From contig NZ_JASCXW010000001.1 in assembly GCF_030012175.1 (NCBI RefSeq), forward strand, positions 1-64,000: a stretch of DNA of 64,000 nucleotides, given 5' to 3'. Positions 1-9,771 of the stretch are shown piece after piece; the stretch's first letter is position 1; every line of letters begins with the position of its first letter. A program made the position numbers and the translations under genes. The notes below the pieces were generated by a model that saw only the letters and a list, made by a program, of their open reading frames with translations, was not told the DNA's origin and made no database searches. This stretch comes from Peloplasma aerotolerans (GTDB taxonomy: Bacteria > Bacillota_I > Bacilli_A > Acholeplasmatales > Acholeplasmataceae).

Positions 1-7
1 ATGTTAT

Positions 8-1138
8 ATGAAAAATAGTAATTTAAAAAAAAGTAGAAAAGTAAAAGTAGAACCTGATAAGCAACTCGTTTATGTTTTGCTTGGATTCATTATGTTTCTT
101 ATGATGATAGATGCTTTTATTCAAGGTAGTAAAGATGTTATCTTCATTAAGTATGTTATTTCAATATTTATGATACCCGTCTTTTTTGGGCTTATTGGTT
201 ATACTATGCCTTATGAGAATTTCAAAGATTTATCTTTTAAACAATGGTTTCTTAAGTTTGGATTAAGACCGCTTATTGCTTATTTGGTTGCGCTTATTAT
301 TTATACCTTCTTAATTTATTCGAATTATATAAAAGTATATGGTCTGTGGGAATACTTAAGTAGGTTTTATTTTAGATTGCTACTTAATCGCACTTATGAT
401 GCTTATTTTAGATTATCTCTTTTATTGGCGATTCCATTTTATAGTTTAATAGCTTATTTATTTTCTAAATATGGAAAAGATAAGAAAACATATTTTAAAT
501 GGGTTTTAGTTATAAGCATCGTTTCATTAGTTTTAATCTTATTACCATCGACATTTACATCACTATTCGGTGTTTTATATGTTTATTTAATTGAAAAAAA
601 TTTGATGTTATATAATATGATTTTTTTCGCTCTTGGATCTATATTAAGAAATCATATCTTCAATCAAAATCAATTATCAACTCGAATCATCATTAGAAAT
701 GGTACTTATACTTTGTTCGCTTTATTATTAACCAGCTTATTCTTCTTAATCAACAGTTCTTCATTATTTGTTGAAGGTACACAAACTTTTCAGACAATCT
801 TTTTATCAGTTCAAACCGTAATGATCTATACTTTAAATATTGCACTACTCATTCAAGTTTATATTTTGATTAAACGTGAGTTGATCATCGATTGGAAATG
901 GCTAAAACATTATGGATGCCATTATCAAGGTATTATTGTTTGGTATGGTTTACTCATATTCATATCATATCAAATGTCTGGAGAGGCAATTTTAACTTAT
1001 GATTTTTCTAAGTTTTATATCTATGTTACTCTACTGAGCATCATTTTCTTAATTCTTATACAAGCATTAAGGAATTATCCAAAATTCAATTATTATGTTT
1101 TTTTAACCGATAAAAAAAGAGATGAGGTGACTGATTGA
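8..1138 (+). CDS. Polytopic membrane protein, possibly acyltransferase-3-like
   Basis: A 376-residue protein with roughly ten hydrophobic segments (about residues 22-40, 48-66, 88-106, 136-154, 165-183, 190-210, 230-250, 264-290, 308-325 and 335-355) and basic cytoplasmic-looking loops. The segment IPVFFGLIGYTM near residue 57 recalls the PxFFxxSGY motif of membrane acyltransferase-3 (OafA-type) proteins, but the catalytic His of that family was not located, so this is only a possibility. The reading frame is open to the window edge (only two codons precede the ATG), so the true start could lie upstream. Its TGA stop overlaps the ATG of the next lipoprotein gene by one base, suggesting translational coupling. 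Function not known. Confidence 0.6.
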   Translation: MKNSNLKKSRKVKVEPDKQLVYVLLGFIMFLMMIDAFIQGSKDVIFIKYVISIFMIPVFFGLIGYTMPYENFKDLSFKQWFLKFGLRPLIAYLVALIIYTFLIYSNYIKVYGLWEYLSRFYFRLLLNRTYDAYFRLSLLLAIPFYSLIAYLFSKYGKDKKTYFKWVLVISIVSLVLILLPSTFTSLFGVLYVYLIEKNLMLYNMIFFALGSILRNHIFNQNQLSTRIIIRNGTYTLFALLLTSLFFLINSSSLFVEGTQTFQTIFLSVQTVMIYTLNIALLIQVYILIKRELIIDWKWLKHYGCHYQGIIVWYGLLIFISYQMSGEAILTYDFSKFYIYVTLLSIIFLILIQALRNYPKFNYYVFLTDKKRDEVTD

Positions 1139-2145
1139 TGCGTAAAATGACGTTTATATTATTACTTTTTGGTTTAATCTTTAGTTTGATTTCTTGTGGC
1201 GCTACACCAAAGAAAAAATCTAATGAAGAATTAGCAACCATAGCTTTCGGACTTGCTGTTGGTAAGCTAGACACTTTATTTGAAGACAAGACAAATATAG
1301 AGAAAAATATAAGCCTTCCGTTAAATTTTACAGATATATGGGGTTTAGAAATCATATGGACAAGTAGTGAGCGTAGTATTATAAGTGATTCAGGTATTTT
1401 TACTCGACCTAATGCAGATATAGATATTACGTTAAAAGCAACAATGATTTATGGAACACTTGTATACACAAAAGAATACATCGTCACAGCAAAAGCTTTA
1501 GACGACGATGACGATGATGATATAGAAATACCAATTGTTGACTACCAAGATGTATTTTCAATCATCAGTGAGTTTGCTTCAATATCAGATCAAGTGGATG
1601 AAAATGGCAACTACTTAAGTGAATACTTTTATGGTGTTGAAGGTATTGTTATTGCACAGAATGGCATGAATCAAATTTTGATGTATAGTGAAGGTGCAAT
1701 GATACAAATTGAAGGACTACATGGCGTTTTTACAATTAATATAGGAGATGCATACCAGATATCTGGAAAGTTAATGTATCAACAATATGTTCCTAAAATA
1801 AAAGTTGTCAATAAGTTATCAACTGCTACAATTTTAGAGACACACTCATATGAAGAACCTGTGTATGAAGAAGTATCTCTAGATTTTTTAAAGGAATCAA
1901 ATGCTCAATCAATTTTATTACATGTTGCAGCAATAACGATTGAAGGTTACCTAAATCAAGGTAGAATCACTGATTCTGATGCATTGATAACCATAGATTT
2001 ATCATTCGATTATGATGAAGATTTTGAAGGAAGATACGTTGAAATACAGTCTATTGTTTATTTTGATTCATTGTCTAAAGAGTGGATATTTGTTGAAGAT
2101 TCAATGCAAATTGTTGAAACGATGGCACCTTGTCCATTATGCTAA
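1138..2145 (+). CDS. Lipoprotein with atrophied bacterial Ig domain
   Basis: A 335-residue predicted surface lipoprotein. ATG 1138 is chosen because GAGGTGA lies seven bases upstream; an in-frame TTG at 1135 is a weaker alternative. The signal peptide ends in a lipobox with Cys20 (SLISCG). Residues about 30-120 look like an atrophied bacterial Ig (aBig) domain, with the WTSSE...SGIFTRP pattern typical of that family. An acidic Asp-rich linker follows, then a beta-rich OB-fold-like region (about 135-230) resembling small domains often found in secreted nuclease-like or surface proteins of Firmicutes. It overlaps the upstream gene by one base and is followed by the GH85 lipoprotein. The same aBig-type domain recurs in the lipoprotein at 5846. 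No catalytic motif was seen; a binding or structural role is inferred. Confidence 0.7.
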   Translation: MRKMTFILLLFGLIFSLISCGATPKKKSNEELATIAFGLAVGKLDTLFEDKTNIEKNISLPLNFTDIWGLEIIWTSSERSIISDSGIFTRPNADIDITLKATMIYGTLVYTKEYIVTAKALDDDDDDDIEIPIVDYQDVFSIISEFASISDQVDENGNYLSEYFYGVEGIVIAQNGMNQILMYSEGAMIQIEGLHGVFTINIGDAYQISGKLMYQQYVPKIKVVNKLSTATILETHSYEEPVYEEVSLDFLKESNAQSILLHVAAITIEGYLNQGRITDSDALITIDLSFDYDEDFEGRYVEIQSIVYFDSLSKEWIFVEDSMQIVETMAPCPLC

Positions 2146-2200
2146 TAAAAGAAGGTTATAATCATTATTTAAAATATATTAGATTTGAAGGGAGAAAAAA

Positions 2201-5200
2201 ATGAAAAAAATATTATTAGTTGTTATTTTGTTATTTGGAGCTTTAACATTAATTGCCTGTGGGCAAGAAGAATCAAGTGATCCAACACCAACACAAGATC
2301 CTACACCGACTGTTGAGAAAACATTAGAAGAGATTATTAGTGAGGCGAAAATTGAACTAGCTAATCATCACACTATCAATAGTTATGATACGGAATATCA
2401 AGAGTATTATAATCAATTACTTGATACTTGGTTAGAAACACTAGATGAACAGTTATCAGAAGCAGCAGTTAATACCATGAAAAGTCAAGCAGTTGTTAGA
2501 CTCAATGAACTTAAAGTTGCAATGGATGGTGGAGACACTCCAGATTGGATTTGTGAATCCAAAAACCCATTAACTCAATGTCAACCTATCATCCATGGGT
2601 TACCTGAAAATTTCGAATTATCAGTTGAGAGAGGTTTTAGTGGCAATGTCATGTCTTATTTTGATATTACTGCTACAGATGCTAAAGGAAACAATATCAC
2701 TTCATTAATGAGAATACATGGTGAACCAATTTTCGGTTTGTCAAATACATATGAGATTACTTTTGAAGCTCAAGATGAATATGGAAATATCACAACATCT
2801 GTGCCTTTTCAATTGATTGTCGAACCCGTCATCGGTGAGCCAGTGATTGTTATTGCCGAGGCTGAATCGGTCATTAACGTTAGAAATGTTAATAACTTTG
2901 ATTTTATGGATGGCGTTAATGTTACTGATGTTTTAGGTATGGATTTATCAGATCAAGTTGAGATTACTGTCCTTGATGGTAAAGGTGATGTTGTCGAATA
3001 TGCAGGACTTCCTGGATACTACAAGATTGTTTTTGAAGTAACCGATGTTGATGGAAACTTTAGCACAAAATTTAGAGAAGTTACTGTTATGCCTAGTTCA
3101 GCTACACTTGATACTGGTCTTTCTGAAGTCATGAGAGTGACCCCAACATTGATGTTTTTCAATGCTGTTAGTGTTAAAAACTGGGTGCCAGTTCATAATG
3201 ATCCATATGTTAATACTGGTGTTATCCCACTTCAACCTAGAATAACTGGAGAAAGTGTTAACCCAAATGCGAATCCAGATGTTAAAGTTGCGATTCTAGA
3301 TCAAATTACTGAAATTGAAAGTGGTGTCCCATCATTCCAAGGATTTGATCAATATACGATCGAGTATTTTCAATATATGGATTTAGCAGTAACATGGAGT
3401 GGTGCTGGTAACATCGTCTCACCAACTCAAGATGTCATTAATGTATTCCATAAAAATGGTGTCAAAATTTTAGGTAATATTTTTATGAAACCTGTTGTCT
3501 ATGGTGGCGATTTAGCTGAAACAAGAGCTTTAATAGAAAAAGATGAAAACGGTGATTACATCGTAGGTAAAATATTAATAGATATCGCTGAGTACTATGG
3601 TTTTGATGGTTGGTTTATTAATCTTGAAACTTCAGGTGCAAATGCCGATATTGCTCAAGATTTTAGTTTGATGGGTTTATATATGCAACAACTGATCAAT
3701 GATCGAGGTCTTGATATGGAAATTCAATGGTATGATTCCATGGTAACATCTGGTAATATCAGTTGGCAAGGTACTTTAAATAATAACAATATGATGTTTT
3801 TCCAAGATGAAGATCAAATTGTTCATAATAGTATGTTTTTGGATTTCAGATGGGATGGACGCTATGGAGCTGGTCGTCAAATGAGCCAGGCAGCAGCAAC
3901 CGCTATTTCTGTTGGAAGAAGTCCATATGATTTATATGCAGGTTTTGATACACAACAATACGGAATAGAAAAATCGAGTGGTACACAAACGCCATGGAGA
4001 TGGGAAAGATATTTTGACGAAAATAATCAACCCTATGTATCAATGGGTATTTATATGTCAAGTTGGACTTTTTTCCAAGATGGACTTCCACCTAATCCAA
4101 GAACCTACAATAGATTTACAATTAATGCAAATAAGATGTGGGTTGGACCTGAAGGAGATCCAAGACTGTCAACAGTTGATATGGTAGGTAGACCCAATGA
4201 ATGGTATGGTATTTCTAGTTTCGTAAATGAAAAGACAGCAATCATTGGCGATTATTTTCACACAAATTTCAGTACTGGTAATGGTCATCAATACTATCTA
4301 GATGGAGAAGTTGTAACGAACTATCAAAATGGTTGGAATAACTTAAGTGTCCAAGACTTATTGCCTACATGGCGTTGGATTAGAGATAGTCATGGTAGTG
4401 GTGATCCATTGAAAATTAACTTTGATTTTACCGATGCATTTCAAAAAGGTGGTAATCTGAATATTCATGGTGAGTTAGATGAAAATAACGCAACTGAATT
4501 CCAAGTTTACATGACATATCTAGATATTTATAGTGATTCAAATTTCCAATTGACTTACAAAACTAATGATATGAGTGTAACGAATCAAGTTCGTATAACT
4601 TTCGAAAATGAAAACGGTTGGTATGATGATGTTCATTATTTTGATTTAGAACCATCACAAGAAAATGAATGGGTAACTGATGCATTCAGCTTAGCAGCAT
4701 TCGAAGGTAAAAAAATGACTTCAATAGGCTATTATGTTGAATCTGATGTCTTTGTTGATTATGATCTTAAGTTAGGAGAAATGACGTTCTACCGACAAAA
4801 AGATGTCGTTACAGAGTTAACTCCAATTGAGAATCTGACAATAGTTGAACAAGCATTCCAATACGGAATTTATGGTGATGCGAGATTATCGTGGAGCCCA
4901 CTTGAAATTGATGTTACCGGATATATACTATATGAAATTTTCTATGAAAATGTAGAAGGTGAACTCATCTATTTAACCTCTACATATAGTAACTATGCTT
5001 ATGTTAAAGACATCAATAGATTAGTCGATGGTGAATTTTTAGATGTTTCGAATATTATATTACGTGCAGTTGATGGTTTAGGACAAGTTATAGGGATGTC
5101 GGAAATTATCTTTACTTGGGATGATCCAATTGTTGGTGGTAGAGCACGCTTCAGTGTAAACACTTCATTGATTCGCGCAGGACAAACAGTAACTTTCACA

Positions 5201-5836
5201 CCACAAAAATCACCTATAGCAGATACATTGATTTGGGATTTCCCTGGTGTTGACGCAGAAAATATCGTATACAATCAAAATGGTTCAGTAACTGTTACTT
5301 ATCCATATCAAGGTGTTTATGGTGTAAAATTAACATCGGTCAATCAATTTGGTGAGGATGTTTTAGACCTTGATAGTGTCATTGTTGTATCTGAAGCAGC
5401 ATCTAGAGTGACAAACATAACTGGAAATGCTAGAGTGATTGACTTTTCAGGTTTTGTCGTTCCAGCAGAACATCCAAGATATTTGATTGATGGAAATTTC
5501 TTTGGTACAAAATGGTGTGAAACAACTGCAAGTACACCAGGGAACAAACATGTTACGCTTGACTTTACAGATGTTTTCTATATGAGTCATTTTAGAATTT
5601 ATCATGCAGGAGCAGTTGAACAAAAGAGTTATAATACTGTTGAGTTCCAAATTCAAGTAAGTGTTGATAATATCAATTGGCAGACCGTCGTACACGTAAC
5701 CAATAATACTGATGATAGAACTGATCATTCGATTACACCAACCGAAGCTAGATACGTTAAATTGGTGGTTATAAATGGTGGTTCAGATAATGCAGCACGT
5801 ATTTATGAAATCGTTGTATCTGGTCGAATTGCTTAA
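2201..5836 (+). CDS. Endo-beta-N-acetylglucosaminidase, GH85 lipoprotein
   Basis: A 1211-residue multidomain lipoprotein predicted to cut the chitobiose core of N-linked glycans outside the cell. A good ribosome site (AAGGGAG) precedes ATG 2201. The lipobox Cys is residue 20, followed by a Pro/Thr-rich linker. Residues about 35-110 look helical, and about 130-300 hold two Ig/cadherin-like repeats. The GH85 catalytic domain spans about 305-650: the motif FDGWFINLE at 468-476 supplies the Asn474 and Glu476 pair used by this family for substrate-assisted catalysis. Then come a beta-sandwich, a fibronectin-III-like domain (about 869-975), a PKD-like domain (about 982-1063) and a C-terminal F5/8-type (CBM32-like) domain (about 1067-1211). 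The downstream sugar oxidoreductase genes suggest that released sugars are used. Confidence 0.9.
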   Translation: MKKILLVVILLFGALTLIACGQEESSDPTPTQDPTPTVEKTLEEIISEAKIELANHHTINSYDTEYQEYYNQLLDTWLETLDEQLSEAAVNTMKSQAVVRLNELKVAMDGGDTPDWICESKNPLTQCQPIIHGLPENFELSVERGFSGNVMSYFDITATDAKGNNITSLMRIHGEPIFGLSNTYEITFEAQDEYGNITTSVPFQLIVEPVIGEPVIVIAEAESVINVRNVNNFDFMDGVNVTDVLGMDLSDQVEITVLDGKGDVVEYAGLPGYYKIVFEVTDVDGNFSTKFREVTVMPSSATLDTGLSEVMRVTPTLMFFNAVSVKNWVPVHNDPYVNTGVIPLQPRITGESVNPNANPDVKVAILDQITEIESGVPSFQGFDQYTIEYFQYMDLAVTWSGAGNIVSPTQDVINVFHKNGVKILGNIFMKPVVYGGDLAETRALIEKDENGDYIVGKILIDIAEYYGFDGWFINLETSGANADIAQDFSLMGLYMQQLINDRGLDMEIQWYDSMVTSGNISWQGTLNNNNMMFFQDEDQIVHNSMFLDFRWDGRYGAGRQMSQAAATAISVGRSPYDLYAGFDTQQYGIEKSSGTQTPWRWERYFDENNQPYVSMGIYMSSWTFFQDGLPPNPRTYNRFTINANKMWVGPEGDPRLSTVDMVGRPNEWYGISSFVNEKTAIIGDYFHTNFSTGNGHQYYLDGEVVTNYQNGWNNLSVQDLLPTWRWIRDSHGSGDPLKINFDFTDAFQKGGNLNIHGELDENNATEFQVYMTYLDIYSDSNFQLTYKTNDMSVTNQVRITFENENGWYDDVHYFDLEPSQENEWVTDAFSLAAFEGKKMTSIGYYVESDVFVDYDLKLGEMTFYRQKDVVTELTPIENLTIVEQAFQYGIYGDARLSWSPLEIDVTGYILYEIFYENVEGELIYLTSTYSNYAYVKDINRLVDGEFLDVSNIILRAVDGLGQVIGMSEIIFTWDDPIVGGRARFSVNTSLIRAGQTVTFTPQKSPIADTLIWDFPGVDAENIVYNQNGSVTVTYPYQGVYGVKLTSVNQFGEDVLDLDSVIVVSEAASRVTNITGNARVIDFSGFVVPAEHPRYLIDGNFFGTKWCETTASTPGNKHVTLDFTDVFYMSHFRIYHAGAVEQKSYNTVEFQIQVSVDNINWQTVVHVTNNTDDRTDHSITPTEARYVKLVVINGGSDNAARIYEIVVSGRIA

Positions 5837-5845
5837 CAAACAAAA

Positions 5846-6664
5846 ATGAAAAAAAATATCTTATTCAACTTAATTATTACACTTTTCATCGTGATGTCTA
5901 GTTGTCAAACAAATGATCAAGGTAGTGAACTTTATCAATTGACATATGGAGACTCAAGAAATAATGTTCGAAATAATATATCACTTGTAACAGAGACCGA
6001 AACACATGTTGTGTTTTGGTCTTCAAGTGATGAAAATGTAATATCTGTGACCGGAGAAGTAACAAGACCATTATTAGGAGAATCCAATAAAAAAGTTACT
6101 TTAACAGCGAATTATGACGATGAAGTAATCAAAATTGTATTTACGGTTATAGCTTTAACTGGAGATGAGGTTTACGATAAAAATCCATGGTTAAACGATA
6201 AGGACCATATAATTATTGAAATTAATTATAATCAGTTATTGAATTTGTTTGACCAAGAAAAATCATTATTAGTTTATCTAGGGTTTGAACAATGTCCATA
6301 TTGTAGAGAGTATTTACCTACTTTCAATAAAATTGCGAAAGAGTATGGATTCACTGAAATATTTTATTTCAATTTTTTATCCACAAGAGGTGTAGAACTT
6401 GATGAAGATGAGAACCCAGTACTTAAAGCTGAATTTCAAGAAATCATTCATCGAATTGACACATCATTTTTAGCAAGCCATTCCACATATTCAGAGTTAA
6501 ACTGGTTGTTTGCTCCAACATTTATGGCTTTAAATGATGGTATTGTCGTTGATTTGTTTACTGGTGCGGTTGAAGGACATAATGCGTCACGATCTACTTT
6601 AACAGAAGAACAACAAACCGAGTTAGAAGAAATATTAACAAGAATAATCAATAAAATAACGTAG
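5846..6664 (+). CDS. Lipoprotein: aBig domain plus CPYC thioredoxin-like domain
   Basis: A 272-residue predicted lipoprotein (lipobox MSSCQ, Cys20). Residues about 30-105 form an atrophied bacterial Ig-like domain (WSSSDENVIS...GEVTRP), closely similar in pattern to the lipoprotein at 1138. Residues about 125-272 are thioredoxin-like, with a redox motif CPYC at Cys150-Cys153 preceded by a hydrophobic strand (LLVYLGFEQ) and followed by a likely cis-Pro segment (LFAPTF). CPYC is the glutaredoxin-type dithiol, here on what should be the outer face of the membrane. Only nine bases separate it from the GH85 stop codon and no clear Shine-Dalgarno is visible, so translation may be coupled. A thiol oxidoreductase for surface proteins is inferred; partner unknown. 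Confidence 0.75.
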   Translation: MKKNILFNLIITLFIVMSSCQTNDQGSELYQLTYGDSRNNVRNNISLVTETETHVVFWSSSDENVISVTGEVTRPLLGESNKKVTLTANYDDEVIKIVFTVIALTGDEVYDKNPWLNDKDHIIIEINYNQLLNLFDQEKSLLVYLGFEQCPYCREYLPTFNKIAKEYGFTEIFYFNFLSTRGVELDEDENPVLKAEFQEIIHRIDTSFLASHSTYSELNWLFAPTFMALNDGIVVDLFTGAVEGHNASRSTLTEEQQTELEEILTRIINKIT

Positions 6665-6679
6665 AGATAGGTGAAGTTG

Positions 6680-7753
6680 ATGAAACTAAAAATTGGAATT
6701 ATCGGTTGTGGAGCAATAGCAACTGCGAAACATTTGCCTGCACTTTCTAAACTTAAAAATGTTGAAGTTGTGGCTTTTTGTGATTTAATACTAGAAAAAG
6801 CAAGTCATCTTGCAAAAAAATATGGAACCAAAAATGCAATGATTACAACAGATTATCAGCAAGTGATGAACAACTCGGAAATTGATGTCATTCATGTTTG
6901 TACACCAAACAATTCACACGCAGAAATATCAATAGCTGCACTTAATCATGGAAAGCATGTGATGTGTGAAAAGCCAATGGCAAAGACGTATGAAGAAGCA
7001 AAAGCTATGTATGAAGCAAGTTTAAAAAACAATAAGCAATTATCAGTATCGTATCAAAATCGTTTTAGAGCAGATACGATTTATTTAAAAAAACTTTGCG
7101 AATCTAATTATCTAGGGGAAATATACTACGCAAAAGCAAAGGCTTTGAGAAGAAGAGCTGTTCCAACATGGGGTGTGTTTCTTGATGAACAAAAGCAAGG
7201 TGGAGGGCCACTTATTGATGTAGCCACTCATGCACTCGATCTAACTTTATGGTTGATGAATAATTATGAGGTAGATTATGTAGTAGGAACGACATATCAC
7301 AAACTTTCTCGGATAGAAAATGCAGCAAATGAATGGGGTTCTTGGGACCCTAAGAAATTCACCGTTGAAGATTCGGGATTTGGTTTTGTTAAAATGAGAA
7401 ATGGTGCCACGATTGTCATTGAATCTAGTTGGGCTTTGAATACACTTGACATCGGTGAAGCAAAGACAACACTTTGTGGAACTCAAGCTGGTGCGGATAT
7501 GGAAAATGGCTTAAGCATAAATGGAGAAGAACATGGCCAACTCTATACAAAAAAAATAGAGTTTGGTTCAGCAGGTATCGATTTTAATGATGGTGGTTCA
7601 AAAGAACCACATGATGTTGAAGCAAAATTATGGATTGACTCAATTGTGAATCAAACGAAATGTGTTGTTCAACCTTATGAAGCCTTGGTTGTTACTCAAA
7701 TTTTGGAAGCAATATATAAATCTTCAAAAACTGGTAAACCAGTATACTTTTAA
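6680..7753 (+). CDS. Gfo/Idh/MocA family oxidoreductase
   Basis: A 357-residue NAD(P)-dependent sugar (or inositol-like) oxidoreductase. ATG 6680 is preferred over the in-frame GTG at 6671 because AGGTGA sits six bases before it. The N-terminal Rossmann fold begins IGIIGCGAIA (dinucleotide-binding GxGxxA), and the family EKP motif is at residues 97-99. The C-terminal substrate domain has DVATHALDL, carrying the conserved His/Asp pair. It starts the trio oxidoreductase - TIM-barrel isomerase - oxidoreductase with short spacings (18 and 3 bases). Such pairs are known from inositol and 3-keto-sugar pathways, but substrate cannot be read from sequence. Co-location with GH85 suggests, by inference only, a role in handling glycan-derived sugars. 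Confidence 0.88.
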   Translation: MKLKIGIIGCGAIATAKHLPALSKLKNVEVVAFCDLILEKASHLAKKYGTKNAMITTDYQQVMNNSEIDVIHVCTPNNSHAEISIAALNHGKHVMCEKPMAKTYEEAKAMYEASLKNNKQLSVSYQNRFRADTIYLKKLCESNYLGEIYYAKAKALRRRAVPTWGVFLDEQKQGGGPLIDVATHALDLTLWLMNNYEVDYVVGTTYHKLSRIENAANEWGSWDPKKFTVEDSGFGFVKMRNGATIVIESSWALNTLDIGEAKTTLCGTQAGADMENGLSINGEEHGQLYTKKIEFGSAGIDFNDGGSKEPHDVEAKLWIDSIVNQTKCVVQPYEALVVTQILEAIYKSSKTGKPVYF

Positions 7754-7771
7754 CATAAGGAGATATACGAT

Positions 7772-8740
7772 ATGAAATTAGGTGTTTTTACAACTCTATT
7801 TGGACATTTAAGCTTAGATGAGATGTTAGATAAGGTACAAAAAGCGGGATTAGAAGCTGTTGAGATTGGTACAGGAGGCAATCCAGGTAATCATCATTGT
7901 CCAATTGATTTGTTACTTGACAATGAAGCTGAAAGGATGAATTATCTTGATAAATTTAAAAAAAGAGGACTTATTATTAGTGCTTTTTCTTGTCACAATA
8001 ACCCAGTTTCACCAGACCCTGAAGAAGCAAGAATCGCTGATGAGACACTTAGGAAAACCCTCTTACTCGCTTCACTATGCAATGTTGAAGTCGTTAATAC
8101 ATTCTCTGGTACCCCAGGAGATCATGAAAATGCAAAATATCCAAATTGGCCAGTTGCAACGTGGCCAACAGTATATCGTGATATATATCAATGGCAATGG
8201 GAAAAAAAACTTATACCTTATTGGAAAGAAATTGGCAAGTTAGCAGAGAAACTGCATGTGAAAATTGCTATTGAACTTCATGGAGGTTTTTCTTGCCATA
8301 CACCTCACACAATTCTTAAACTTCGTCAAAATACATCAAAAAACATTGGTGTTAATTTTGATCCTAGCCATCTTTGGTGGCAAGGCATAGACCCGGTTGC
8401 CGCTATTAAGATACTTGGGAAAGAAAAGGCTATATTTCATTTTCATGCAAAAGATACCTATCTAGATCAAGAGGCAATTAACATGTATGGATTGACAGAT
8501 ATGCAATCTTATGGAGAGATTCAAACAAGATCATGGAACTTTAGAACCGTTGGTCATGGACACAGTATGTTTGATTGGGCAAAAATGCTAGATACACTTA
8601 GGATTTATGGTTATGACCATGTGATCAGTATTGAACATGAAGATCCTATAATGACGATTGATGAAGGCTTTCATAAAGCAGTTTCAAACCTAAAAACAAT
8701 TTTGATTAGCGATAAACTTGATCATATGTGGTGGATTTAA
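7772..8740 (+). CDS. Sugar phosphate isomerase/epimerase-like TIM barrel
   Basis: A 322-residue protein of the xylose-isomerase-like TIM-barrel superfamily (AP endonuclease 2 family fold), cytoplasmic. AAGGAGATATACG precedes ATG 7772. Likely metal-binding residues appear in expected strand ends: IELHGG (Glu168), NFDPSH, HFHAKD, and the C-terminal ISIEHED. The opening (LFGHLSLDEMLDKVQKAGLEAVEIG) is typical of these enzymes. It lies between two Gfo/Idh/MocA oxidoreductases in one transcription unit, the same pairing used in inositol degradation (IolE/IolI with IolG) and in oxidation-elimination pathways acting through 3-keto-glycosides. Isomerase, epimerase and lyase activities are all possible in this fold. 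Confidence 0.88.
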   Translation: MKLGVFTTLFGHLSLDEMLDKVQKAGLEAVEIGTGGNPGNHHCPIDLLLDNEAERMNYLDKFKKRGLIISAFSCHNNPVSPDPEEARIADETLRKTLLLASLCNVEVVNTFSGTPGDHENAKYPNWPVATWPTVYRDIYQWQWEKKLIPYWKEIGKLAEKLHVKIAIELHGGFSCHTPHTILKLRQNTSKNIGVNFDPSHLWWQGIDPVAAIKILGKEKAIFHFHAKDTYLDQEAINMYGLTDMQSYGEIQTRSWNFRTVGHGHSMFDWAKMLDTLRIYGYDHVISIEHEDPIMTIDEGFHKAVSNLKTILISDKLDHMWWI

Positions 8741-8743
8741 AAC

Positions 8744-9769
8744 ATGGCTAATTATGGTATAGCAATTATTGGTTATGGTGGTATCGGTGCATATCATGCA
8801 GAACATATTATAAATACAAAAAGCTTAAGGTTGAAAGGTATTTTCGATATTAAAAAAGACAGAAATGATTTAGCCAAGTCTAAAAACATTCATGTTTATG
8901 AATCACTCGATCATTTGTTGCATGATTTAACTGTTGATATAGTGCTAATTGCTACACCAAATGATTCTCATTATGAGCTTGTCATGCATTCGCTCCATGC
9001 GAATAAACACGTCATATGTGAAAAACCAGTCACTTTATCAACCAAATTATTCGATGAAATGTCTTTTTTATCACAAAAGCAAAAAAGGGAGCTCATCGTT
9101 CATCAAAATAGAAGATGGGACTCTGATTTCTTAACCGTAAAAAAAATAATAGATTCTCACTTAATAGGTGAGGTTTTTCATATTGAATCTCGTGTACATG
9201 GGGGCAATGGTATTCCTGGCGACTGGAGACGTAAAAGAGATCAAGGTGGGGGAATGCTTTATGATTGGGGTGTTCACCTCATTGACCAAATCATGTTATT
9301 GAAAGATGCAAAGATAATAAAATATTCAATTGATTTCTCAACAATTTTGGGACATGAAGTAGATGATGGATTTTTATTACATCTTTATTTCGATGATTCA
9401 ACAGATGTTCTTATTGAAGTTCAAACAACTAATTTTATTAAGTTACCGAGATGGTATGTTAAAGGATTGAATGGGACTGCAATAATAAACGATTGGAACT
9501 TAGATGGATATATCAATCAACTTATTTTACCACTTGAAGAAACCCATAGCCAAACTGTAAAAGCAGGTAATGGATTAACAAAAACAATGGCACCCCCTTC
9601 TGAGGATGCCATCAATAAGATGAAATTACCACCTATATTAGTTGAACCTAATGTTTTTTATGAACATGTTTGTAATGTGTTGGAAAAAAAAGAATCACTA
9701 TCTATTACACATGGACAAATTAGAGTAGTACTTTCTTTAATCGAAAATCTGATGAATACTAGAGTTTAA
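8744..9769 (+). CDS. Gfo/Idh/MocA family oxidoreductase (second paralogue)
   Basis: A 341-residue oxidoreductase with an N-terminal Rossmann fold (IAIIGYGGIGAYHA), EKP motif at residues 93-95, and a C-terminal domain with YDWGVHLID carrying the conserved His and Asp. It follows the TIM-barrel gene by three bases. It has clearly diverged from the paralogue at 6680, so the two probably act at different steps (for instance oxidation of one sugar carbon and re-reduction later). A hairpin terminator follows its stop codon, closing the unit. Substrate unknown. Confidence 0.87.
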   Translation: MANYGIAIIGYGGIGAYHAEHIINTKSLRLKGIFDIKKDRNDLAKSKNIHVYESLDHLLHDLTVDIVLIATPNDSHYELVMHSLHANKHVICEKPVTLSTKLFDEMSFLSQKQKRELIVHQNRRWDSDFLTVKKIIDSHLIGEVFHIESRVHGGNGIPGDWRRKRDQGGGMLYDWGVHLIDQIMLLKDAKIIKYSIDFSTILGHEVDDGFLLHLYFDDSTDVLIEVQTTNFIKLPRWYVKGLNGTAIINDWNLDGYINQLILPLEETHSQTVKAGNGLTKTMAPPSEDAINKMKLPPILVEPNVFYEHVCNVLEKKESLSITHGQIRVVLSLIENLMNTRV

Positions 9770-9771
9770 AC

